This document shows, in pieces, positions 25,703 to 33,859 of a stretch of DNA of 39,018 bases. Under the pieces are notes generated by a model. That model did not search any database and was not told the origin of the DNA. It worked only from the letters and a program-made list of their open reading frames with translations. Source of the stretch: Lentisphaerae bacterium GWF2_45_14 (GTDB taxonomy: Bacteria > Verrucomicrobiota > Lentisphaeria > Victivallales > GWF2-45-14). The translations under genes and the position numbers were made by a program. The DNA lies in the NCBI GenBank assembly GCA_001804785.1, contig MHBG01000043.1, forward strand, positions 1-39,018, read 5' to 3'. How positions within the stretch are numbered: position 1 is the first letter of the stretch; each line of letters begins with the position of its first letter.

Positions 25703-25744
25703 ATTTTAACATTAGAAATGGTAAAGTCAACATTGAAACCGTTT
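25703..25744 (-). promoter_or_regulatory. Candidate promoter and LacI-type operator of the glycan operon
   Basis: On the minus strand a -35 TTGACT (25725-25730) and a -10 TAAAAT (25703-25708) are separated by 16 bases. Right upstream is AAACCGTTT (25736-25744), a 9-base palindrome like the core of LacI-family operators. The 119 bases between this operon and the divergent acyltransferase gene hold no gene. Confidence 0.45.
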
Positions 25745-25814
25745 ATTTCCCGAGAATTTCCCTTGAATAAAAGGGGTTTGTCGTATTGTGTATAAGGAAG
25801 CGGAGGAATAAAAA

Positions 25815-26537
25815 ATGCCTGAAATTTTCAACGGCAAGCTTGGATTAGTAAAAGAACTTATCAATTCGGGACTCGATCCGGTCAAGACGATGCGGATAAT
25901 GAAAGAGCTGCATGCTCCTGAATATCCGGCGGAATATCTTGAAAAAGGATCTCTTTACAGCGAGTGCCTTCCAAAGGGTCATGACTGCCCTTTTACGCTC
26001 GAACAGCGCTGTCTTCATTTTCTGTGGGACAGTTTTGACAAGCTGCCGCTCTGTCTGATAGTGAATTTTTCAATTCCTTTCCGGCGCGCGATTGCGGAAA
26101 AGCTTTTTAAGAAATGCGGCGCGGCTCTTATCTCTGAAGAAAATGTGCGGTTCAATTTCGGACAGAACATCTCGGTCGGCGAGAGGGTATTTTTCAACAG
26201 AAATATTTTTCTTGATTCCAAGGGTGGGATAAGCATCGGGAACCAGGCGTGTATCGCCGAGGACGTTAAGATATTTACCCATTCGCACTCGGAGTCTTCC
26301 CACATAACAAGGGACTACAAAGAAGTTGTGATAAAGGATTATGCGAAAATTTACGCAGGAGCGACAATACTCCCCGGGGTTATGGTCGGCGAAGGCGCTA
26401 TAGTCGCGTCAGGCTCACTTGTGACGAAAGATGTCGAACCTGGCACCGTGGTCGCCGGGATTCCCGCGAAATTTATAAGGGAAAGACATAGCGAAGAAAA
26501 AGCTAACGATAGCCTAGACCACATATGGCTCTACTGA
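25815..26537 (+). CDS. Hexapeptide-repeat O-acyltransferase
   Basis: A 240-residue protein. The C-terminal half is a left-handed beta-helix of the maltose/galactoside O-acetyltransferase type: GVRFNFG-like strands, then ISIGNQACIAEDVKIFTHSHSES (with the catalytic His), then IYAGATILPGVMVGEGAIVASGSLVTKDV and the ending GIPAKFIRER. The N-terminal 80 residues are longer than usual for the maltose acetyltransferase N-cap. It may acetylate a sugar or lipopolysaccharide part in the cytoplasm. It is divergent from the LacI gene; lpxK follows 84 bases later on the same strand. Confidence 0.85.
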   Translation: MPEIFNGKLGLVKELINSGLDPVKTMRIMKELHAPEYPAEYLEKGSLYSECLPKGHDCPFTLEQRCLHFLWDSFDKLPLCLIVNFSIPFRRAIAEKLFKKCGAALISEENVRFNFGQNISVGERVFFNRNIFLDSKGGISIGNQACIAEDVKIFTHSHSESSHITRDYKEVVIKDYAKIYAGATILPGVMVGEGAIVASGSLVTKDVEPGTVVAGIPAKFIRERHSEEKANDSLDHIWLY

Positions 26538-26621
26538 AAAACTATTATGGGCAGAAGATTGAAATAAGCCCTCTTTAACCTTATTTTAAGTCCCGTATAT
26601 TTTTATTAAAGGCGGACTCGG

Positions 26622-27794
26622 ATGACGATACGGGAAATTTTTGAAAATCTCGAACAATATTTTCTTGATATAATCAATGAAAAGCGGCATGAACCTCGCG
26701 ACAAATTGATAAGCGGGCTGCTATTCTTTCTTTCAAGATTCTACAGGCACGCTGTCCAATTCAGGCTCTGGCTCTACGAAAAACGTATTATAAGGAACAG
26801 GGCAATTGGCTGTCTCGTGGTCAGTATCGGCAATCTTACATGCGGCGGCACGGGAAAAACCCCGGTAGTAGAGGTCTTTGCCAAAACTCTGAGTCATAAA
26901 GGGAGAAAGGTGGCCGTTCTCAGTCGCGGCTACAGAAGCAAAGAGCGCTCGATTATCACGAGGCTTCGGCAAAAATTCGCATCAAAGAAGGGAACCGTGC
27001 CTCCAAAAATCGTTTCAGACGGCAAGAAATTGCTGCTAGACTCCAGATTTGCCGGGGATGAGCCTTATATGCTCGCGTCAAACCTCAAAAACGTCGTGGT
27101 ACTCGTAGACAAGGACAGGGTGAAGTCCGGCATCTACGCCGTAGAAGAGTTTGGAACCGATATACTCATCATGGACGACGGGTTCCAGTACCTCGACCTC
27201 AAGCCCCATATAAATATAATGCTCGTGGACTCCACAAACCCCTTCCATAACCACCACGTCCTCCCGCGCGGCCTTCTTCGCGAGCCTATAAAAAATTTGC
27301 GCCGTGCGGATTACATATTCCTTACCAAATCAAACGGCGGAAAGCACATAAGATTCCTAAAATCTTTCCTGAGAAAACATAACCGCCGTGCGGAAATAAT
27401 AGAATGCTGCCACAAGCCGCTTTACCTTGAAGACGTATACGTCAAGGAAAAAAGATTTCCGCTTGATTACCTCAAGGGCAGAAAGGTTGCCGCTCTCAGC
27501 GCAATAGCCTGCCCGGACAGCTTTGAAAAGTTCATTGAAGAGCTGGGCGGTAACATTCTTTGCCGCAAAAGTTTTGCAGACCACCACCGCTTCCGCCAGC
27601 AGGAGGTAATAGACTTTATAAACCTTTCAAAAGACCAGGGAGCCGAACTGATAGTCACAACAGAAAAAGACGCCGTGAGAATCCCGAGACTCGACCGCCG
27701 CGATGTATCTATCTGCTTTCTGAGGGTTGAAATCGATATAATAAGCGGTCAGGAAAGCTTCGATCAATGCATCTCCCGAATCTGTTTCATCTAA
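26622..27794 (+). CDS. lpxK: Tetraacyldisaccharide 4'-kinase
   Basis: A 390-residue LpxK. The Walker A motif is GNLTCGGTGKTP (70-81), in the family-typical context VVSIGNLT; later DILIMDDGFQYLDL and HHVLPRGLLREP are also family signatures, and TTEKDAVR lies near the end. It phosphorylates the 4' position of the lipid A precursor at the inner face of the membrane. An amphipathic or hydrophobic N-terminal segment (about 30-52) would hold it there. It shows that the host makes lipid A. Confidence 0.93.
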   Translation: MTIREIFENLEQYFLDIINEKRHEPRDKLISGLLFFLSRFYRHAVQFRLWLYEKRIIRNRAIGCLVVSIGNLTCGGTGKTPVVEVFAKTLSHKGRKVAVLSRGYRSKERSIITRLRQKFASKKGTVPPKIVSDGKKLLLDSRFAGDEPYMLASNLKNVVVLVDKDRVKSGIYAVEEFGTDILIMDDGFQYLDLKPHINIMLVDSTNPFHNHHVLPRGLLREPIKNLRRADYIFLTKSNGGKHIRFLKSFLRKHNRRAEIIECCHKPLYLEDVYVKEKRFPLDYLKGRKVAALSAIACPDSFEKFIEELGGNILCRKSFADHHRFRQQEVIDFINLSKDQGAELIVTTEKDAVRIPRLDRRDVSICFLRVEIDIISGQESFDQCISRICFI

Positions 27795-27832
27795 CAGTCC
27801 CCGATATCGTGAGCAGGCGGCCGAAAAATTTA

Positions 27833-28462
27833 CTAGATACCGAGACTTGGTTGGTGATAGCCTCTTGACTTTTTGCCAGAGAATCGCTTATACCTTGGGA
27901 GTCGGTAGTTGGCCTTTATTCCGGCCATTTTGCGGGCTTTGGCCCAGCTGCCTCCTCCGAGTTTTTTCATGCCGGCCGCAAGGAGATACTGGAACTTATC
28001 TCTCATATGCGGATAAGCCAAGTCCACATTCTTCTTATAAAGCTCAAGTATCTCGCGCTTAATCTCGCCGGGTGACATTTTTCTCCGCAGCCTGATTTTG
28101 TTGTAGTCTATACCTGCCACGGAAAGAGCATCGCCCCAATTTTTAAACCTTTTTACCGCGGCCATATAAAGCGGCTTATGAAAGTCCTGAACATATTTCG
28201 AGTTTATTGACTCCTTGTTCTTGTGAAGCTTCTTGATCTCGCTTATCACTTTTTCGCGGGACCACTCGCGATACTTCTTGATTTCATCATAGTTGAAGCC
28301 GCAAGCCTCAATAGTTTCACGCCATGAGCCGAAGATTCTTTCCGCAGCCGCATACACATCAGGATATGTTGTAGCGTAGTAGTATGAATTCAAAGGTTCC
28401 CTGTCACAACGGGACATGACATGATCTATGATCATGCTGTCATGCCATCTTTTCTTAAACAT
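27833..28462 (-). CDS. Protein of three homing-endonuclease-associated repeats
   Basis: About 209 residues. I chose ATG 28462 because GAGGAG lies eight bases before it, inside the longer GTG frame (28477). The protein has about three units of some 50 residues with a pattern like PLYMAAVKRFKNWGDALSVAGIDYNKIR and VYAAAERIFGSWRETIEACGFNYDEIK, the repeat often found beside homing endonuclease domains and thought to bind DNA. No nuclease motif (HNH, GIY-YIG, LAGLIDADG) is present. The C-terminus is very basic. It is convergent with lpxK. Confidence 0.7.
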   Translation of the reverse strand: MFKKRWHDSMIIDHVMSRCDREPLNSYYYATTYPDVYAAAERIFGSWRETIEACGFNYDEIKKYREWSREKVISEIKKLHKNKESINSKYVQDFHKPLYMAAVKRFKNWGDALSVAGIDYNKIRLRRKMSPGEIKREILELYKKNVDLAYPHMRDKFQYLLAAGMKKLGGGSWAKARKMAGIKANYRLPRYKRFSGKKSRGYHQPSLGI

Positions 28463-28647
28463 CTTAAAGCTCCTCACAGATTTAACCAGTTAAGGGACAG
28501 ATATAAGCGGCAGTATGGGCAAAAACTTGCCTCTTACCAAAATCATGTGCAATATAATTTTTATGAGTATAAATTCAAGGGGGGGAAGAAAGAAAATTCC
28601 GAAAAAAGCAGGCCCCTTCATAAACACAAATAAGCAGAGTTTTTTTG

Positions 28648-29343
28648 TTACAACGTGCTGTGTGGAGGAGAGAATGATTCTGCGAGCACAATATCGCTGG
28701 CGTAGGTTATTTTTATATTGGGAAATGGATTCACGACGAGGAAAACTCTGTGCCCGGAAAACTCCATTATTCCGGCATCGTCGGTAAAAATCTTCCCTGC
28801 TTCAAGGGCGTTTTCGTAAGCTTCCCTGAAAAGCGCGAGATTGAATACTTGCGGTGTTTCCATGGCCCAGAGTTCGGAACGGTTAAGAGTCTCGACAATA
28901 AACTGTTCCGAATCGGCCCGCTTTATGGTATCGGTAACAGGTTTTGCGGCAACAGCCCCTCCGTGCTCCTCGGCCTTTCTGAAGCATTCCATCAGAAGGG
29001 AGGCCGGAGCCAGCGGGCGCGCAGCATCGTGCACCGCGACATACTTGATATTTTCGGGAAGAATATCCAGTGCGTTTTTAACGGAAATCATCCGTTCGCT
29101 TCCGCCGGGAACTATTTTAAAATCCTTGCCGTACAGATACTTATCAATATCGGCAATAAAGCGCTCCTTTTCTTCCGGGGGCGCGCTTATGATTATATTT
29201 TCAGGCGGGCAGACTTCAAGAAAGTTTTTCACTGAATGCAGAAAGACAGGCATGTTTCCAAGCATTTCAAAAAGCTTGTTCTGCTCTCCAAATCTTCTCC
29301 CGCTGCCGCCGGCAGCAATTATGACGGCCTTGTCAGATTTCAT
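28648..29343 (-). CDS. ispD: 2-C-methyl-D-erythritol 4-phosphate cytidylyltransferase
   Basis: A 231-residue IspD. The N-terminal nucleotide-binding motif is AVIIAAGGSGRRFG with the downstream Lys (QNKLFEMLG); VHDAARPL, KPVTDTIKR, LNRSELWAMETPQVF and TDDAGIMEF follow in the family order. It forms CDP-methylerythritol in the MEP isoprenoid pathway in the cytoplasm. Its ATG overlaps the stop of the GNAT gene upstream (ATGA), so both are on one transcript. The 185 bases downstream to the repeat-protein gene hold nothing I can identify. Confidence 0.95.
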   Translation of the reverse strand: MKSDKAVIIAAGGSGRRFGEQNKLFEMLGNMPVFLHSVKNFLEVCPPENIIISAPPEEKERFIADIDKYLYGKDFKIVPGGSERMISVKNALDILPENIKYVAVHDAARPLAPASLLMECFRKAEEHGGAVAAKPVTDTIKRADSEQFIVETLNRSELWAMETPQVFNLALFREAYENALEAGKIFTDDAGIMEFSGHRVFLVVNPFPNIKITYASDIVLAESFSPPHSTL

Positions 29344-29906
29344 TTAAAGGCCGGCGAATTGAGCCTGTCCCAATCTTCTTTAAGCATGCCGTAAAGGACG
29401 ATATCTTCGAATTGGTCCCATTTTTTAATATGTCCCCACTGTGTCCCCTCATAACTCATCCCTATATTGAGGAGGACTTTCGCGGAGGCCAGGTTTTTCT
29501 TCATGTGGCTTCCGTGGACTCTATGAAGTTTGAGGTCCTCAAAAGCGAACTTGAGAACAGCTTTTGCGGCCTCGGTACAGTATCCGTTGCCCCAAAACAT
29601 TTTACCTATAAAATAACCGAATTCGGCATTGCCGTTTTCTTTATTGAGCACAAGAGTTATTGTTCCGAGAAGCTTATTGCTGAAGCGGTTGGTAATGGCC
29701 CAGTTTATCTCGCTGTCTTCAACGAGTTTCCTTTCTGTAGACAAAATCCATTCCTCGGCATCCTTCAATGCGTAAGGAAACGGTATTCTAAGAGTAGTCG
29801 AAGCTATCTCTTTGTCATTGACTATTAAGACAAGTTCAGGCGCGTCTTCCATTCTGTAACCGCGCAGATGAAGCCTCTCGGTCATTATTTCCGGTATTTC
29901 ATTCAT
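29340..29906 (-). CDS. GNAT acetyltransferase (RimJ/RimL-like)
   Basis: About 188 residues. I chose the start at 29906 (MNEIPEI), which has AAGGA eight bases before it, over the ATG at 29924. The motifs TERLHLRGYRMEDAPELV, FGYFIGKMFWGNGYCTEAAKAVLKFAF and HRVHGSHMKKNLASAKVLLNIGM fit the N-acetyltransferase fold of RimJ/RimL, with the acetyl-CoA loop GNGYCTEA. Substrate unknown: protein N-terminus, antibiotic or small amine. It is translationally coupled to ispD. Confidence 0.88.
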   Translation of the reverse strand: MNEIPEIMTERLHLRGYRMEDAPELVLIVNDKEIASTTLRIPFPYALKDAEEWILSTERKLVEDSEINWAITNRFSNKLLGTITLVLNKENGNAEFGYFIGKMFWGNGYCTEAAKAVLKFAFEDLKLHRVHGSHMKKNLASAKVLLNIGMSYEGTQWGHIKKWDQFEDIVLYGMLKEDWDRLNSPAFK

Positions 29907-30095
29907 TTTGGCATTCCTTTCCATGTAATCAGCTAATATGTTAGATTCAATTTTTTTATCTGCAAGTGCGAAAAGTAATTTTTCCGCGTATGGAAAATGA
30001 TCGTGACAAGCAAAATAAAGATTGTTTCAGCTAAATACATAGGGAATTTAAGGAACTATATTGGTAAACAGGAAAAATATGGAGAGTTTTGAATT

Positions 30096-31841
30096 ATGAA
30101 TATCTTTTCAGTAGGAAAAATTTTAATGGCCTTTTCATTTTTTATATCCACGGCTGAGGCGGGAGAAACAATAGTCAAACCCGTAAATGAGAACGGAAAC
30201 TGGATTTTCAGGTCCGGAGAAAGCCGCGTTGTCGTAGGAAAAAATGGATATATCACGAACCTTACGACCGGTGGCTCAGAGTTTCTCGCAAATTCAAAAG
30301 ATATTCCGGCCGCTTCATATTTATGTGAAGAGGGCGACATACCGGCGCTTTCGGCCCTCAGCGTTCAGGATGATGCTACGTTGAAAGGGACTTGTCAACT
30401 CGGTGAGATTTCATATCGCTTTAACGGAAGCAGCCTATTCGTGACCCTAAACGCCTTCGATGACGAGATTCATTTTTACATCATAGCCAGTCCTGACGTG
30501 AAAAAGCTCGAGTATATGGCGCACGCCGGAGACGTTCCCACCATCACGGCTCCCCCCGCTAAAGCCTCATGCTCGGTCGTCAGATTATACATTGACGATA
30601 ACTGTCTTGACGTTTCCGGCATAAACTCCATATGGGGGCCCTGGAAAGGCTTTCAGGTTCTGGATATTTCATTGAAAAAGGGTGAAAACCGGAACCTCAA
30701 AATAGAAATGTCTTCCGAAAAAGAAAATGATAACAATGTGGAGACAGTTTCAAAATCGTTAAAGAAAATGAGTTCCGAGTTCTCATATCAGGAGGCATCA
30801 ACACCCTCACAGATCCCACTTTGTATGATTGGCGACAGTATTACGTGGGCGGGAGAAGGCGACTGCTGGCGAAAATATCTCCTCGAAAACTTTCCTTCCT
30901 TCGCCTTTATAGGTACCCATAGCGCAAAATTCGGTTACAGTCACGCCGGCGAAGGCGGAAACAACACACGGAAAGTCCTCGCCCGCATGACGGAAATCCC
31001 GGACTGCCCTTATTACTCTCTCCTTATCGGGACAAATGATACCGGAATAAGGGACGAAAGTAAGATTGAAGAAAAAGCATCCGAGACCGCCGTAAGCATA
31101 AAGGAAATAGTATCAAAACTGCTTGACAAGAAAGGTGTTCGGAAAGTTTTCCTTTGCAGCATCCTTCCCTGTTTTACCGATAATCCGCTCAGAGACAGAA
31201 CAAATTCCGCCGTCAATAAAATACTCAGAAGTGATTTTGAAAAAGGTCTCTTTCCAGCCGATAAAGTTATGTGGATAGAATTTGAAAACCCGATAAGAAA
31301 AATTCCGGGATGGGAAAAACTTATTCTCCTCCACCCTACGCCGGAAGGTTACAAAATAATCGCAAAAATCCATGCGGACGCAATCATGAATGCCATCGGA
31401 ATAACGGATAAATCGCCTGCCATTCCGCACAAAAATACAGGTGTAAGAATATACAACCTTTGGGACAAGACACTGAATTTCACGAAGTCTCCGATAATCC
31501 CCGGCTGGTATACCGTTTCATTCGACCTTAAAGAGCACTCCGGCAGTAATGCGTCGCTAAGGATCTGTGGACCCGAAAACCTCAAGGACCGCCTCGACAA
31601 AACTTTTAAAATAAAGAAGCAAAACCTTGGGAAAAGAGTAACGATTGACATCTTTACCGGCTATGAGGGCTATGGTTATGCCGTCTCAGAACTCTACATA
31701 AACCCCTCAAACTGCGTAATCGACAATATCCTTTTTGAAAAACGCCGCCCTTCCGGCCTTGCGTCGACGTATGGTGAGGGTGTATATTTTGACTCTGCGA
31801 CCAGACCCGTACCGGGAGAACTGGTCGAATCAGTCAAATAA
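30096..31841 (+). CDS. Exported SGNH-type esterase with N-terminal beta domain
   Basis: A 581-residue protein with a signal peptide cleaved near AEA-GET. Residues about 25-205 are beta-rich and unrecognised. About 240-435 is an SGNH/GDSL hydrolase: Ser248 (IGDSITWAG), Gly in GEGGNNTR (about 287), Asn314 (GTNDTG) and His413 (LLHPTPEGYK). The usual Asp three residues before the His is Ile410. The last 140 residues are another beta domain, possibly carbohydrate-binding. It probably removes acyl groups from polysaccharide in the periplasm or outside. The dCMP-deaminase gene follows by 16 bases. Confidence 0.8.
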   Translation: MNIFSVGKILMAFSFFISTAEAGETIVKPVNENGNWIFRSGESRVVVGKNGYITNLTTGGSEFLANSKDIPAASYLCEEGDIPALSALSVQDDATLKGTCQLGEISYRFNGSSLFVTLNAFDDEIHFYIIASPDVKKLEYMAHAGDVPTITAPPAKASCSVVRLYIDDNCLDVSGINSIWGPWKGFQVLDISLKKGENRNLKIEMSSEKENDNNVETVSKSLKKMSSEFSYQEASTPSQIPLCMIGDSITWAGEGDCWRKYLLENFPSFAFIGTHSAKFGYSHAGEGGNNTRKVLARMTEIPDCPYYSLLIGTNDTGIRDESKIEEKASETAVSIKEIVSKLLDKKGVRKVFLCSILPCFTDNPLRDRTNSAVNKILRSDFEKGLFPADKVMWIEFENPIRKIPGWEKLILLHPTPEGYKIIAKIHADAIMNAIGITDKSPAIPHKNTGVRIYNLWDKTLNFTKSPIIPGWYTVSFDLKEHSGSNASLRICGPENLKDRLDKTFKIKKQNLGKRVTIDIFTGYEGYGYAVSELYINPSNCVIDNILFEKRRPSGLASTYGEGVYFDSATRPVPGELVESVK

Positions 31842-31857
31842 AGGCAGACGAAAAGAT

Positions 31858-32331
31858 ATGTCGAAAAACACGGGAATTCAGAGGCCGGATTGGGATAACT
31901 ATTTCATGCGCATCGCCGAGGTTGCCGCTACCCGCAGCAACTGCTCGCGCCGTCAGGTAGCCGCAGTAATAGTGAGGGACAACAGGATAATCTCCACCGG
32001 CTACAATGGGACTCCCCGCGGAATAAAGAATTGCTTCGAAGGCGGGTGCCCGCGCTGTGCCTCCGATACGCCGTCAGGGGAAAAACTCGGAGAATGCCTT
32101 TGCAGTCACGGCGAAGAAAACGCGATAGTACAGGCGGCCTACCACGGAATAGCTGTGAAGGACTCGATCCTCTATACGACTTTCAGTCCCTGCCTGCTTT
32201 GCTCGAAGATGATAATCAATGCCGGGATAAAAGAGGTCGTCTACCTGGAACGTTATTCCATAGACCATACCGCACGCTCTCTGCTTAAGGAGGCCAAGGT
32301 CAAACTCCGCGCCCTCCACGGCGAAGACTGA
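31858..32331 (+). CDS. dCMP deaminase (ComEB-like)
   Basis: A 157-residue zinc deaminase. The start is ATG 31858; the longer upstream frame is a shadow of the SGNH gene. Zinc ligands and the catalytic Glu appear in CSHGEENAI (His, Glu) and in TFSPCLLCSKMI (two Cys); the ending EVVYLERYSIDH is also typical. An extra zinc-type loop with Cys residues (CFEGGCPRC... and CLC) lies before the active site, as in T4/eukaryote-type dCMP deaminases. It makes dUMP from dCMP for dTTP synthesis in the cytoplasm. Confidence 0.9.
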   Translation: MSKNTGIQRPDWDNYFMRIAEVAATRSNCSRRQVAAVIVRDNRIISTGYNGTPRGIKNCFEGGCPRCASDTPSGEKLGECLCSHGEENAIVQAAYHGIAVKDSILYTTFSPCLLCSKMIINAGIKEVVYLERYSIDHTARSLLKEAKVKLRALHGED

Positions 32332-32506
32332 ATAAAAGGTCTTTTCCCTTCTATTTTGATTGAATAAATCCGATGAGGCAGTATCTTTCTGTGGATGGAA
32401 ATCCTCAAAATATAACTATGATTGGAATTCCATCATTTCGTATTTGTTACTGTAGAAGCATAAGTTGAAATTGTGTTAAACAATATTCGACAGAAATGGT
32501 TTTAAG

Positions 32507-33457
32507 ATGTCAAAAAAAGAAAAAGGTGTATTCCGCACCAATCTTGAGTATTTCGCTACTCTTGCAGGATTTAAGATTATAAGAATGATCCCTCTTCGCA
32601 TCGCAATTTTTCTAGCTAAACTAATCTTTCGTATTTATTTCTACACCGATTCGCGGAGAAGAAAGAGGACCATACAGCATATTCTTCATGCCGGAATAGA
32701 AACGGATCATAGCGCAGCCGTAAGACTGGCAAAGATAAATTTTGGAAATTACGCACAAACTGCTGTGGAAATTGTCAAAATGGATCAGATACTTACGCCT
32801 AAAAACCTGAAGGAAAAAGTAAGTTATTCCGGAGATAAGGAATCGATAGAAAAATTTCTTACCGGAGAGAAAACCTCGCCCGCAATCATAGTAACCTCGC
32901 ACACCGGCAACTGGGAACTTGCTGGAATAACCTATACGATGACTTCCAGAATCCCCCTTCTCTCGGTAATGCGTCCCATGGCTAACGTAAAGCTCGAAAG
33001 ATTTTTTTACAAAAGAGTGAACAACCACAACCATAACAGCTGCCTGAAGAAAGGCGCAATCAAGTCATTGCTCTCGGCATTGAAAAAAGGCGAATCCATC
33101 GCAATCGTGACTGATCAGCACGCGTCAAGCTCCGAGGGAATTGAAACAAGCTTTTTCGGACATCCCGCAAGAACGCATGTTTCGCCGGCAATCCTGCACC
33201 TGAAAACTGGAATCCCGATAATAGTAGTCGCCCTGCTTCGTACAAAAACGCCGGGATATTTCACCTTCAACATTAAAGAGGCCATCAACGAGAAACCCAG
33301 CGGAGACAAGGAAGCTGATGTCAAAAAAGTGACACAGATGTACACCGACAAAATCGAGGAAATCATACGCGAATATCCCGAACAGTGGCCCTGGACACAC
33401 AGAAGATGGCTTGACATAAACAGGAAAAGCAAATACACCGCGCCCGACGCAGAATAA
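32507..33457 (+). CDS. Lipid A late acyltransferase (LpxL/HtrB family)
   Basis: A 316-residue protein of the LpxL/LpxM family. The catalytic HxxxxE motif is HTGNWE (His132, Glu137); other signatures are GESIAIVTDQHAS and YPEQWPWTHRRW near the end. A hydrophobic N-terminal segment (about 20-45) anchors it in the inner membrane. It transfers a secondary acyl chain to Kdo2-lipid IVA. Which acyl position it uses cannot be read from the sequence. About 175 bases upstream hold no feature I can support. Confidence 0.88.
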   Translation: MSKKEKGVFRTNLEYFATLAGFKIIRMIPLRIAIFLAKLIFRIYFYTDSRRRKRTIQHILHAGIETDHSAAVRLAKINFGNYAQTAVEIVKMDQILTPKNLKEKVSYSGDKESIEKFLTGEKTSPAIIVTSHTGNWELAGITYTMTSRIPLLSVMRPMANVKLERFFYKRVNNHNHNSCLKKGAIKSLLSALKKGESIAIVTDQHASSSEGIETSFFGHPARTHVSPAILHLKTGIPIIVVALLRTKTPGYFTFNIKEAINEKPSGDKEADVKKVTQMYTDKIEEIIREYPEQWPWTHRRWLDINRKSKYTAPDAE

Positions 33458-33479
33458 ATTCCGTAAAATAGAAAAGGAC

Positions 33480-33515
33480 TTGACTTTTCCGAATATTTGG
33501 CTATTATACCAAATA
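33480..33515 (+). promoter_or_regulatory. Promoter with overlapping ArsR-type operator
   Basis: A -35 TTGACT (33480-33485) and -10 TATTAT (33502-33507), 16 bases apart. The -10 lies in the centre of an inverted repeat, TATTTGG (33494-33500) and CCAAATA (33509-33515), with an 8-base spacer. Bound regulator would block polymerase, as usual for ArsR-family repressors. The repeat starts about 40 bases before the regulator gene. Confidence 0.65.
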
Positions 33516-33532
33516 AGCAAATAAGGTTTCTT

Positions 33533-33859
33533 ATGATTGATAGAAAAAAGAAAATGATGATTGATGCAAAGGCGAAAATCCTCAAAGCGCTCGCCCATCC
33601 CACAAGAATTATGATAATAGAAAAGCTTTCAGAAGATGGCGAATGCTGCGTATGCGAACTCGTGGAACTTGCGAATGCCGATTTTTCAACAGTCTCGAAA
33701 CACCTCACCGTCTTGAAACAGGCTGGTATCGTAAGCGATGACAAAAGGGGGCAGCAGGTATTTTATACGTTGCAGATGCCTTGCGCTGTCCGCTTTATGG
33801 ACTGCCTAGAGAGTGTTATAAAGTCCGGGGTCAAATCCCAAATGGAGATGTTGAAATGA
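33533..33859 (+). CDS. ArsR-family metalloregulator
   Basis: A 108-residue winged-helix repressor. I chose ATG 33533 because the preceding TTG frame (33497) would run through the operator. The core is ILKALAHPTRIMIIEKL, the recognition helix is DFSTVSKHLTVLKQAGIV, and wing DDKRGQQVFYTL. The motif ECCVCEL places Cys38, Cys39 and Cys41 near the start of the DNA-binding part, like the ArsR As(III) site (ELCVCDL). It likely represses its own operon until As(III) or a related thiol-reactive compound binds. Its stop overlaps the start of the permease gene (ATGA). Confidence 0.9.
   Translation: MIDRKKKMMIDAKAKILKALAHPTRIMIIEKLSEDGECCVCELVELANADFSTVSKHLTVLKQAGIVSDDKRGQQVFYTLQMPCAVRFMDCLESVIKSGVKSQMEMLK

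Noticed and set aside
28463-28647. Short plus-strand frames between the repeat-protein gene and ispD
   Set aside because: They overlap real genes, have odd composition and no recognisable motif.
33497-33532. A longer start (TTG) for the ArsR-type gene
   Set aside because: It would place the operator and -10 inside the coding region; ATG 33533 has better spacing to AAGG.
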